Assembly (NCBI GenBank): GCA_019915015.1 | Contig: JAHBBC010000050.1 | Location: forward strand, 1 to 64,000 | DNA length: 64,000 nucleotides | From: Auriscalpium vulgare | Taxonomy: Eukaryota > Basidiomycota > Agaricomycetes > Russulales > Auriscalpiaceae | Reading direction: 5' to 3' | Shown: positions 43,705 to 52,429 of the stretch, in pieces | Layout: every line of letters begins with the position of its first letter | How positions within the stretch are numbered: the first letter of the stretch is position 1 | Notes under the pieces: generated by a model | What the model was told of the DNA's origin: nothing | The model's input: the letters and a program-made list of their open reading frames with translations, nothing else | The model's database searches: none | Made by a program: the position numbers and the translations under genes

Positions 43705-46700
43705 ATGGCGGATACAGGGCAGGGGGTAAAAGTGGAGAAAAGGACATACCAAGCGGAGGATATTCCGCAGCTGAGGGATAGTTGGTACTCCAAATTCGAG
43801 GATATAATGAATGGGACGCCAAGCCGTCTGCCCCCAATGAGGGAGGTTAATCACGCAATCCCGTTAATAGACGAGGAAATGAAGTACCGTTATCACCTAT
43901 CTCGATGCCCAGAGGCACTTCAGGAACAATTGAAGCAGAAGATAGCTCGATATGTCGAGTCAGGATGGTGGGGGATGGCCACCACGTCGCAAGCGGCACC
44001 GTTGCTGTGTATACCCAAGAAAAATGGGTCCTTACGCACGGTCGTTGACTGCAGGAAGCGTAACGACAACACGGTCAAAGATGTGACCCCGCTGCCGGAC
44101 CAGGATCGTATACGCATGGACACGGCCAGAGCCAAATACAGGTCAAAGATCGATTTGACAGATGCGTATGAGCAAGTACGCGTCGAGCCATCGGATGTAT
44201 GGAAGACGGCATTCTCGACAATATTTGGGAACTACGTCAGCTTCACGATGCAGCAAGGGGATTGCAACGCACCAGCCACATTTCAGCAGCTAATGACTGC
44301 AATATTCCGGGAGTATATTGGGATATTCATGCACGTTTACTTGGACGACATATTCGTATACTCCGATACGATTGAAGACCACGAGAAACATCTCGGGATG
44401 GTTCTCGACCGCCTAAGGGAGGCGGAGCTGTATCTTAAGAAGGAGAAGTGCGAATTATACGCACAGAAATTGGACTGCCTGGGTCACATAATCGACGACA
44501 AGGGCCTGCATGCTGATGCAGACAAGATGAGCAAAATCCGTGAATGGCGGACGCCGAGGAATTACCACGATATACAACGTTTCCTCGGGTTAGTGCAATA
44601 CCTGGCGCACTTCATGCCCGACGTGTCAGCGTATACGGGGCCGCTGTCGGCGATCACTAAGGGCGGTCAGTCCTTTCATTGGCGACCACTGCATGCCAAA
44701 TGCTTTGAAATGATCAAAGCACTCGCGTGTAAAAGGCCGATATTGCGGCCGGTGGACTTCTCGACTGGCGAGAAAGTGTGGATAGTGTGCGACGCGTCCG
44801 CATCCGGAGTCGGTGCGCTGTACGGGCAGGGGAAAGACTGGGAAAACTGTCGCCCTGCGGGGTTCATGTCGCGCAAATTCACCACGGCACAGCACGCGTA
44901 CCGCGTCTTCGAGATGGAAACGATTGCCATATTAGAGGCACTCCTAAAATGGGAGGATAAGCTGCTAGGACGCAAAGTGACCATCGTGACCGATCACAAA
45001 GCGCTGGAGTTCTTCAACACACAGCGAAACCTGTCGAGCCGACAGACGCGGTGGATGGAGTACTTGAGCCGCTTCAACTACGAGATCGTGTACGTTAAGG
45101 GCGACAGCAATAAGGTCGCTGACTGTTTGTCACGATACTACGAGGGCGATGATGGTGATGAAGACGTACCTTCGCATGAGTACGTGAACGCGGACGCTCG
45201 GCTAGACCCCGAAAGCGAGGACTTACCGCAGATGCGGGTGCTCGAATTACGAGCAATAGAGGCAATGAGCCCACGAGTGTTGAGAGAAGCGGTAGAGCCG
45301 CGACGACAAGAGGCCGAACGACTGAACGCGGGCGCGCACATAGATGAGGCGTCCATCAGTGCGACAGCGGGACGGGAGCTGTCCTTGGCAACGTCCGTGA
45401 GAGCGGATGATCACGCACCTGTGGTCTTGTCGCAGCACGCCGACTTGGTAGACCAAATCAAGAAGGCATATGCTGGGGACGCTACGTTTGGAAAGATCGC
45501 CGAGAATACGGATGCATACCCAACCTTCGAGATGGATGAAGGAATCATCATGACGAAGAACCGCGCTGGAGAGCGAGTCGTGTGCATACCTAAAGGGTCG
45601 TATGGCAAACGATCCATAATCGAGTTCATGATCGACCAAGGTCATCAGGTGCTCGGGCATATGGGAACGCAGAAGACTGCGGACTACTTGCGGCGCTGGT
45701 ACTGGTGGCCAGGAATTGGCAAGGACGTTGACAAGTACTGCCAATCGTGTGAGACGTGTCAAATGTCGAAAACTAATACACGCGCACCTGCCGGCTTGCT
45801 CCATAATATGCCTATCCCAGCTACGCCGTGGCAATCTATCGGGATGGACTTTGTCGGGCCGTTCCCCCAATCGCGGGGACATGATTATCTGTGGGTGGTA
45901 ATATGCCGCCTGACGAGTATGGTGCATTTAATACCAGTACATACCACGATAAAAGCTGCGGAGTTGGCTTGGCTATATGTCAAAGAAATTGTGCGGTTGC
46001 ACGGTATACCCGAGTCCATAGTATCAGACAGGGACCCGAAGTTTACCTCGGCATTTTGGAAGGAAACTCACCGGCTACTGGGATCAAAATTGTTGATGTC
46101 CACCGCGTTTCATCCTCAAACGGACGGAGCGTCCGAGCGAGTAATTCGCTCCGTGGGCCAGATACTGAGGGCCACGGTTAATCCCAAACAAACTGATTGG
46201 GTTGATCACGTACCTATGACGGAGTTTGCTATAAACTCCACTATCAACGGCTCGAGCACGTTTGCTCCGTTCGAGCTGAATTATGGATACATGCCGGTAA
46301 CGCACCGGATGCCCATAAGCGACAAGGCAGCGCTGGGAGTTAAGGAGTTCGCTGCTAGGGCACGGCACCAATTAGCTATCGCGCATGACGCCATCATAGC
46401 TAGTCGAGTGCTGCAAACTCACCAAGCCAACAAACGTCGGCGCATCGATTCAGGGGTTGAAGTGGGGAACAAGGTGTTCTTATCCACTCAAAATTTGGCG
46501 CTGCCGAAAGGGCGCGCGAGGAAATTGATGCCTAAATACCTGGGCCCGTTCCCCGTAACGGCGTATAACGAACGCACCTCGACATATACGTTGGAGTTGC
46601 CTACCGAATTGAAGGAACGCCGTATACACCCAACCTTCCACGCGAGCCTAATTCGGCCGTACGTGGCGAACGACGATGCCATGTTCCCGCACCGCGAGAC

Positions 46701-47019
46701 GAGACGCGCGTTCGATATGGGTGAACCCGACGAACAGGAATGGCTGGTAGACGAAATTGTCGCGCACCAGTGGGACAAGAGGACGTACCACTTCCTGGTA
46801 CGTTGGAATTATGGGGACACAACCTGGGAGCCACGCAGTAACTGCGATGAACTCGAGGCCTTGGATGACTACTTAGCATTACAAGGGGTGCGTAGAGTGG
46901 AAGACTTACCGCACACCCCTGCGCCCAAGAAAGCTGGAGCGCTGCGGGGAAACACGCCGAAGGGCGCGACCGCAGAGCGTAAGCCGACGCGCAAGCGTGC
47001 GCCAAACCGGCGGGCCTGA
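43705..47019 (+). CDS. Pol polyprotein of gypsy element 1 (RT, RNase H, integrase, chromodomain)
   Basis: 1,104 residues from the first ATG. Reverse transcriptase: LLCIPKKNGSLRTVVDCRKRN, AYEQVRVEPSDVWKTAFST and the YLDD active site (HVYLDDIFVYSD) near residue 211. RNase H: WIVCDASASGVGALYG near 361 and VTDHKALEFF. Integrase: zinc-binding HHCC (HQVLGHMGTQK to CQSCETCQMSK, about 647-685), then the catalytic D in MDFVGPFP (about 714), D in VSDRDPKFTSAFWKE (about 772) and E in TDGASERVIRS (about 808). The C-terminus has a chromodomain (WLVDEIVAHQW, YHFLVRWNYGDTTWEPRSNC) at about 1012-1060, which targets chromoviruses to modified chromatin. No disabling change seen. It is probably made as a Gag-Pro-Pol fusion by TGA readthrough. 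Confidence 0.95.
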   Translation: MADTGQGVKVEKRTYQAEDIPQLRDSWYSKFEDIMNGTPSRLPPMREVNHAIPLIDEEMKYRYHLSRCPEALQEQLKQKIARYVESGWWGMATTSQAAPLLCIPKKNGSLRTVVDCRKRNDNTVKDVTPLPDQDRIRMDTARAKYRSKIDLTDAYEQVRVEPSDVWKTAFSTIFGNYVSFTMQQGDCNAPATFQQLMTAIFREYIGIFMHVYLDDIFVYSDTIEDHEKHLGMVLDRLREAELYLKKEKCELYAQKLDCLGHIIDDKGLHADADKMSKIREWRTPRNYHDIQRFLGLVQYLAHFMPDVSAYTGPLSAITKGGQSFHWRPLHAKCFEMIKALACKRPILRPVDFSTGEKVWIVCDASASGVGALYGQGKDWENCRPAGFMSRKFTTAQHAYRVFEMETIAILEALLKWEDKLLGRKVTIVTDHKALEFFNTQRNLSSRQTRWMEYLSRFNYEIVYVKGDSNKVADCLSRYYEGDDGDEDVPSHEYVNADARLDPESEDLPQMRVLELRAIEAMSPRVLREAVEPRRQEAERLNAGAHIDEASISATAGRELSLATSVRADDHAPVVLSQHADLVDQIKKAYAGDATFGKIAENTDAYPTFEMDEGIIMTKNRAGERVVCIPKGSYGKRSIIEFMIDQGHQVLGHMGTQKTADYLRRWYWWPGIGKDVDKYCQSCETCQMSKTNTRAPAGLLHNMPIPATPWQSIGMDFVGPFPQSRGHDYLWVVICRLTSMVHLIPVHTTIKAAELAWLYVKEIVRLHGIPESIVSDRDPKFTSAFWKETHRLLGSKLLMSTAFHPQTDGASERVIRSVGQILRATVNPKQTDWVDHVPMTEFAINSTINGSSTFAPFELNYGYMPVTHRMPISDKAALGVKEFAARARHQLAIAHDAIIASRVLQTHQANKRRRIDSGVEVGNKVFLSTQNLALPKGRARKLMPKYLGPFPVTAYNERTSTYTLELPTELKERRIHPTFHASLIRPYVANDDAMFPHRETRRAFDMGEPDEQEWLVDEIVAHQWDKRTYHFLVRWNYGDTTWEPRSNCDELEALDDYLALQGVRRVEDLPHTPAPKKAGALRGNTPKGATAERKPTRKRAPNRRA

Positions 47020-47049
47020 TGTGTCAGCCAGCGTGGGACGCATTAGGTG

Positions 47050-49119
47050 ATGAGCTATACAGCATCTCATCACGCGCCGGGGCGCCAGCGAGAAGTGCAG
47101 AAAACTTACCTCGTCCATAACATGGACAGTCGACAGTCATCGTCGAGCGCGGACAAGGCCGCGCAGCTGCAATGGTTATATGACCATATGACCAGACAGG
47201 TCATTCACAAAAACGGGTGCCGGATCTGCCGGGACTTCTTCCTCCACGCCTCGGAGGCGCTACTCATTGGCGACGTTACGTACCTCGAAGCGTGCAAGTT
47301 ACGCGATCACGACGCCAATCACGACCTCGAGAAGGAGGTGCAGCGCCTGAAAGACCGCGTGCGCAGGCGCGAGGACGAGATTGAAAAGCTGCGCAGTCAG
47401 CTAGCAGCGGCACACGAGAGGCACGGGGACGACGCTATGTCGTTGGAGGAGGACCATTCGGCGCCGGTGGACACGAGGGCAACGAAGAAGCGACGCGCGG
47501 ACGATGACGTGCGCACGGCGTCTAACAGCGCAGAAGCGCCGCGTAATGCGGCGAGCGAGGCGCCGCAGCCAGTCGCCGGCAACACAGTCAATGATCCTGG
47601 GCCGTCGCAGGCGCCAGGGTACACCCTTCCAGGACCGTTAATGGGGCCTGGGCAGCCTATGCATGGGCCCATGTTCGTACCATCGAACATCTACGCGCCG
47701 CCAGGCATGTACGCACCTCCGGGCAACCAACCCGTCGTCTGGCCGGACGGGGCAACTTGGGTTCCCAACGATGGACCGCAGTTCGCCATCGGCGGCTGGG
47801 GCAACGCAGCCAACGGCAACAGGGCTGCCGACTGGCGACCCAACACTTACACTTCGGGGTCACGCACGATGGACAACAATTGGGCGTCGTCATCGCGCGC
47901 GCCCGACTGGAGCAACCGGCCTTGGGAGCCGGCGTACGACCATCCGGGTATCATACCCTGGCCGGAGACGGGGCGGACGGAGGGTCGGACGGAAGGGCAG
48001 CGGCAAGGACCGCACGAGAGCGGGCATGCGCAAGACGGCGCACATCGCGCAGCCACGCAGGAACCGCAACAACTGAGGGGCGTACCTACTGGACCGCGTA
48101 CGCATAATCGCGGGAGACCGACGAGGGGGACAACGGGGCGCCCGCCGGCTGGACGCAGTGCACAGTCGACTACGCGACGTGCAACGGACCCCGCCGTGGA
48201 TGCGTTCCTGACGGACTCAGAGGCGGATGACGCCGTGCCGGCTTCCTCTTCAGGGGGGGGGACCAGTTCCTCGGTTACACAGAAGGCTGAACCATTTCCG
48301 GACGACGTCGAGATCCGACGTATGATGGAGGTGGTGAAGACACCGGGCAACGTGGAGGCGTTGCGCACTCTGGGGATGTGGCGCAAAAAGGCTTGCGAGG
48401 TACTGCACACCGAGCGACATGCTCGTCACTGGTTGGTGATACGGCACTACAAACGGCCGCAATGGGCACGAGACGACGAAAACACGAAGAAGCTCGGGAA
48501 AGTCCGACTACGTGACGACGCCAAAAATTGGCACGGCTACCTGCGGCGCTACCCAGGGTTCAAACTGCGGGGACTGCCGGGAGGCAACAGCCCCGCACCG
48601 ATGGACGATATATTGTCGTACCTTCGCATAGCGCGACTGGTACACGACATCGGTGACAAGGCCGAATGGACGAGGCGCAAGAAATTGCGCGACGAGTTCG
48701 TTCTAGCCGCCGCTGCGATCGTGGAGACCGTGGATAACTACCAACGGCTACGCAGGCACTACAGGGTCAACATCAACCCCCTCGGATCGACTCCTGACTT
48801 CGCGACTCAAACGTCGGTTACTGAGCAAGCGGTCGTGGTTCACCTGGCCAAAGCCGGGTTTACTGATTACGAGGCGGCCGCTGCTTCGCACTTCGCGCAT
48901 GCAGTACTGACCGACGTGCGATATCAGGATGGTTCGCAGGAGCCTGAGGAGACGGGGTCGGATAGCGACCCAGATATTCCCGGTACCCCCATCGGTCTGG
49001 ACGAGCCGGTCATGACTGACGGAAGCCCAGCAGCGTCTGGGAATTCACAGTCCGTCCCACTCGACGTGGTCATGGCTGGAGACGGTGAAGAACCGCCGTC
49101 ACCTGCGCCTAGCGCATGA
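47050..49119 (+). CDS. ORF3 of gypsy element 1, unknown function
   Basis: About 689 residues from ATG 47050, or 665 from the likelier Met at 47122 (MDSRQSSSSADKAAQLQWLY). It lies 30 bp after pol, same strand and frame. The N-terminus has a possible metal-binding CRICRDFF motif and a coiled coil (HDLEKEVQRLKDRVRRREDE onward). The middle is Gly/Pro/Asn/Arg-rich and disordered. The C-terminal ~220 residues look folded and helical (NWHGYLRRYPGFKLRGL, DDILSYLRIARLVHD, VETVDNYQRLRRHYR, HLAKAGFTDYEAAAASHFAH). It has no signal peptide or membrane segment, so it is not envelope-like. It has the same position and layout as the ORF at 49639-52284 in gypsy element 2. Gypsy elements normally end with pol, so this is an accessory gene of this lineage. 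Confidence 0.8.
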   Translation: MSYTASHHAPGRQREVQKTYLVHNMDSRQSSSSADKAAQLQWLYDHMTRQVIHKNGCRICRDFFLHASEALLIGDVTYLEACKLRDHDANHDLEKEVQRLKDRVRRREDEIEKLRSQLAAAHERHGDDAMSLEEDHSAPVDTRATKKRRADDDVRTASNSAEAPRNAASEAPQPVAGNTVNDPGPSQAPGYTLPGPLMGPGQPMHGPMFVPSNIYAPPGMYAPPGNQPVVWPDGATWVPNDGPQFAIGGWGNAANGNRAADWRPNTYTSGSRTMDNNWASSSRAPDWSNRPWEPAYDHPGIIPWPETGRTEGRTEGQRQGPHESGHAQDGAHRAATQEPQQLRGVPTGPRTHNRGRPTRGTTGRPPAGRSAQSTTRRATDPAVDAFLTDSEADDAVPASSSGGGTSSSVTQKAEPFPDDVEIRRMMEVVKTPGNVEALRTLGMWRKKACEVLHTERHARHWLVIRHYKRPQWARDDENTKKLGKVRLRDDAKNWHGYLRRYPGFKLRGLPGGNSPAPMDDILSYLRIARLVHDIGDKAEWTRRKKLRDEFVLAAAAIVETVDNYQRLRRHYRVNINPLGSTPDFATQTSVTEQAVVVHLAKAGFTDYEAAAASHFAHAVLTDVRYQDGSQEPEETGSDSDPDIPGTPIGLDEPVMTDGSPAASGNSQSVPLDVVMAGDGEEPPSPAPSA

Positions 49120-49150
49120 ACAATTCGCTGGCCTAGTGCTTAATTGCGAA

Positions 49151-49554
49151 GGCCGGAATGGCCAGCTGCGTCGACGACGCACGTATACCCTGCATTTTCT
49201 TATCGTTCTACATCGAACAAGGGGCAGTGTAACGTCGATACCCTTGTACTCAGGTGGTCACGCCTGTAGAATCGTACCCACGTATATCGACGTGGGCTGA
49301 GTATGATTCGATGGGGCGCGAGTAGTGAAAGTACAAAAGATGTCCTCTCCCAAGGAGAGGACGGATATATATATGCTACTCTTACATAATCCCATCCCAT
49401 CAATGATCCGAGGCTGTTCCCCAGGAACAGCCACTTCACCTCAGCCCAGCTCCGAACGTTACCTGGAACCCGCGGTTCCGCATATGCTGGTCGTCCAAGT
49501 AGGACGACCGGTCCGAATACACTACACCCTCCCCCTGGGGATCGATAACGATCC
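49151..49554. repeat. Cluster of perfect short inverted repeats (hairpins)
   Basis: In about 400 bp between the two convergent ORF3 genes there are eight perfect inverted repeats with short loops: 49151-49163 (4-bp arms), 49167-49181 (7-bp), 49277-49296 (7-bp), 49342-49362 (9-bp), 49412-49432 (9-bp), 49465-49479 (6-bp), 49489-49509 (8-bp) and 49539-49554 (6-bp). GCATATGC at 49480-49487 and CCAGCTGG at 49556-49563 are further palindromes. By chance fewer than one 7-bp-arm hairpin would be expected here. No gene lies in 49120-49638. Candidate structured 3' UTR, LTR remnants or hairpin mobile sequence. Confidence 0.85.
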
Positions 49555-49638
49555 TCCAGCTGGTTATGGGCCTAACTTCTGCATGATGATAATCTTGTAG
49601 GCGACCGCCGCGTCCCTCCCCCTGTTCCGAGTCCACAC

Positions 49639-52284
49639 TCACTCCCCCTTGGGTTCGCCCATGGGTGAGGGGGAGTCGGGCTGCACAGCATCGACCGCAA
49701 TGTCGTCTACATTGCTGGTGGACGCAGGCATCATCCCCGTAGTGTGTTCAACACTAGCGGGGGCCGACTCCGCGCCCTCTGGTATGTCGTCGACAACGAC
49801 GTCCATGGGAGCGGGGTTGCTCGTGGATGGATCGGCGGAGGATGGGGTGGTAGTGGTGCCCACCGGCGCAGTACCTCCCGCCGGCAGAGGTGCAGTAGCC
49901 AGGTCCACCCGGCTGGATGGAGTCGTCCGTGCCGGGGATGGGAAGCGGAATAGCGTACCGTGGAGTGCGAGCATCTCACCTACGGTGGGATACTCGGTCC
50001 ACTCGGACTCATCCTGCGGGTCCCGCTCGCTAGCACGGTTGCGCTTCGCACGGGCGAAGCGCTCCATCGCGCGGATCTGCTGGACAGAGTATCCGGCGTT
50101 AGCGATGTGGGCCGCAATGTCCTCGAACGTCAGGTTGTGGGTGTCGCCTGTAAAGGCGATCCCAGTGCCGCCGGGGCCCGAGAACTCGATCGTAGACCCC
50201 AGGTCATGGATGAGATGCTCGGTGAGATGCGGGATGGACAGCATCTGCGTTGCGGCATGCATAAAGCGCAGTCGCGCGTTGCGCTGGTCCTCTGAGTTCC
50301 CAGCTGGAGCGAGCCGCCTGTAGTCCAAGAACGCCTGCACGTAGAACAGTGCAGGCTGCTCATGGGGCTCGACTCCAGAGGGAGTCTGACTGGGATGCGC
50401 CCTCCAGAACTCCAACCAGCGTGGCGCTGGTTCATCAAGGTGTGGCGGACCAACACGTTGTGGCACCGGCGGTGGGTAGATGGAGGCGCTCAGGTCATCG
50501 GGGACCAAGTCGTGTACGCTGGCGAATCCGTCCAATGGGACGGCATCGTCCGCGTTGTTAGCGCGGCGCGCCTTTTTCTTCTTGCGCTTCTTCTTCTTGT
50601 CGCTCATCTCGACGTCTGCGTCGGGTTGAGTTGTCTGTGCGGAGGCGTCGCCACGCTGTGCTACGGCGGCGGCTGTGCCTCCGCGTGCTGGCGGCTGCCC
50701 AGTGCGTCCAGTCCCCGGGACTGTAGCACTTGGTGCACTCGTTCTCGTCGGCCACTGTGCATTGTTGTTGGGTGGCGCGCTCGTGCTTGCGGTCCTCGGG
50801 ACCGTGGTGTTTGCGCTTGACCATCCCATGGCCGTGCCTCTCGTCGGTGGGCCCGCGTTTGTTGTCCTTGGGACAATGGCGGGCCTGTTCGGTGCACCCC
50901 TCCCCCTTGGCGCGGGTTGGGGTCCGAACCGTGCCAAATTGCGCTGTGTGGCCGTGAGCACACGCGGAGGTCGAAGGAAGTAGTGCCGCTGCGAGTATTG
51001 CTGCAGCACGTACATCGCGAGCGGCGTGCGGTTGGCGGGGCTGGCGTCGTTGATGACACGTAGCCAGTCGCGTATCGTCTCGGCCGCGTCATCGTCTGCG
51101 ATGCCGCGGTTGAACTGATCATCGACTTGTGCGCGGGCGTGCCCCTGCCCTTGCGACACTAGTATGCCCGTGAACGGGTCGTACGGTCGTTCTGCAGGCG
51201 GCACGGGGAGCGACACGCCAACGCCCGCGCCCGCGGCAGGCCAGGAACTTCCCCACGGCTGGGGCGGTCCCCAGCTCTCCGATGTCGCGGTGGGCTGAGA
51301 CGTGGCGGTTCCCCAGCCGTCCGGCACGGCGGCGGGCTGGGACGCGGGGGATCCCCAACTGTTCGACGTCGAGGTAGGCTGGGACACAGCGGACCTGGTC
51401 CATTGGGACGATCCGGTAGGTCCCCAGCTTCCCGTCGTCGAAGTGGGTTGTGATGATGCGGACGGGGAGAGCGCGGGCGGTGCGCGCGAGTTACTTTTGT
51501 TTTCGCGCTCGCGCGCCTTCTTCTCCCGACGGAGCTTCAGGGTGTACTCCCTGTCGGCCGCCTTCTTCTCGCGTTCACGGATATCTTCCTCGTCCTCGTC
51601 GTCTGAGTAATCGTCGTCGTCGTACACGTGCTCGCTGCGAGCACGTTTCTGTCCGGCAGGCGCACTCGTGGACGGGGTGGCAGTCGGCTGCGACTGCACG
51701 ACGGATGGTACCGGGAGCGGTGCGCTGGTCGAGACTGTAGCCGGCGTCGACTGCGACGCTGGGACAGTACTGGCGACGAGCGCTACCGGGGGACGGGGTT
51801 CTTGTGGCGCGGCGGGGCGCTCGTCGAGTTGGCGGCGGAGCTCCCGAGCCTCGTTGCGCGATTCGTTGCGCTCCCGACGCAGTCGGTCGGACTCGGTCTG
51901 CCAGCGCTCGATAGCGAGCTCGGCCTCGCGCAGGCGAACCTCCTCGTACGCCCTGGCCGCGTCCAGTGCGCGCATCAGGTCCTCCTGGTCGGCCGTGAAC
52001 GCGGCATCGTAGTGCTGGCCGTACAAGGTGTCACAGTCGCAGGGACGGTGACGCACCATGCGTGTGACCGGGTCGTAAGCCCAGCTGGCACCAGAGAAGA
52101 AGCCTCTGGCGGCTGGGGTGGCAGTCGGTTGGCCCTCCGTCGCTGCGGCGGGCTGCGTCGCGGTGGCGGTGGGCGGCGGGTCTGTCACCATAGGTGACTG
52201 CCCGCTATCCAGAGGGGACGAGGGAGCAGGGGTGTGGTGTTGGTAGGCAGGGGGATCGCTGTTGCGTCGCGGTGTGGGTGTCAT
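49639..52284 (-). CDS. ORF3 of gypsy element 2, unknown function
   Basis: 881 residues, starting MTPTPRRNSDPPAYQHHTPA at 52284, about 145 bp after the pol stop. The N-terminal region has a Cys pair (HRPCDCDTLYGQHY) and a coiled coil (REAELAIERWQTESDRLRRE onward). A long Ser/Thr/Pro/Gln-rich disordered middle follows, then a Lys/Arg-rich patch (KKKKRKKKKARR), a possible nuclear localisation signal. The helical C-terminal domain contains PRWLEFWRAHP, PALFYVQAFLDYRRL, LRFMHAATQMLSIPHL and LTFEDIAAHIANAGYSVQQI. Order, coiled coil plus linker plus helical domain, and several spaced residues correspond to ORF3 of gypsy element 1 (47050-49119), although overall similarity is low. No viral envelope traits. 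Confidence 0.78.
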   Translation of the reverse strand: MTPTPRRNSDPPAYQHHTPAPSSPLDSGQSPMVTDPPPTATATQPAAATEGQPTATPAARGFFSGASWAYDPVTRMVRHRPCDCDTLYGQHYDAAFTADQEDLMRALDAARAYEEVRLREAELAIERWQTESDRLRRERNESRNEARELRRQLDERPAAPQEPRPPVALVASTVPASQSTPATVSTSAPLPVPSVVQSQPTATPSTSAPAGQKRARSEHVYDDDDYSDDEDEEDIREREKKAADREYTLKLRREKKARERENKSNSRAPPALSPSASSQPTSTTGSWGPTGSSQWTRSAVSQPTSTSNSWGSPASQPAAVPDGWGTATSQPTATSESWGPPQPWGSSWPAAGAGVGVSLPVPPAERPYDPFTGILVSQGQGHARAQVDDQFNRGIADDDAAETIRDWLRVINDASPANRTPLAMYVLQQYSQRHYFLRPPRVLTATQRNLARFGPQPAPRGRGAPNRPAIVPRTTNAGPPTRGTAMGWSSANTTVPRTASTSAPPNNNAQWPTRTSAPSATVPGTGRTGQPPARGGTAAAVAQRGDASAQTTQPDADVEMSDKKKKRKKKKARRANNADDAVPLDGFASVHDLVPDDLSASIYPPPVPQRVGPPHLDEPAPRWLEFWRAHPSQTPSGVEPHEQPALFYVQAFLDYRRLAPAGNSEDQRNARLRFMHAATQMLSIPHLTEHLIHDLGSTIEFSGPGGTGIAFTGDTHNLTFEDIAAHIANAGYSVQQIRAMERFARAKRNRASERDPQDESEWTEYPTVGEMLALHGTLFRFPSPARTTPSSRVDLATAPLPAGGTAPVGTTTTPSSADPSTSNPAPMDVVVDDIPEGAESAPASVEHTTGMMPASTSNVDDIAVDAVQPDSPSPMGEPKGE

Positions 52285-52429
52285 TTTAGTATGAGATGGG
52301 CGAGGGACGGAGAAGTCGAAAGCGCCCGTAGGGCGTCTTTAAGCTTTCCGCGCCCTGCTTATCTCATCTGATATGACAGTCCATCGGGATCGCGATCTAT
52401 GATCCCTGATGGTACCTTGCTACTCTATC

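Larger units (their letters stand above)
39916..49119 (+). mobile_element. Ty3/gypsy chromovirus 1 (gag-pro, pol, ORF3); LTRs not identified
   Basis: Three long uninterrupted plus-strand ORFs: gag-protease, pol with a C-terminal chromodomain, and an extra ORF3. All three share one reading frame, separated by TGA (43669-43671) and by TGA plus TAG (47017-47046). Coordinates cover the coding part only, because no long direct repeat could be recognised between 39546-39915 and 49120-49638. All catalytic motifs are intact, so the element is young or under selection. Confidence 0.9.

Noticed and set aside
47050..52284. ORF3 of the gypsy elements as envelope genes
   Set aside because: Neither has a signal peptide, transmembrane segment or cysteine-rich ectodomain; coiled-coil, disordered and basic regions suggest an intracellular protein.
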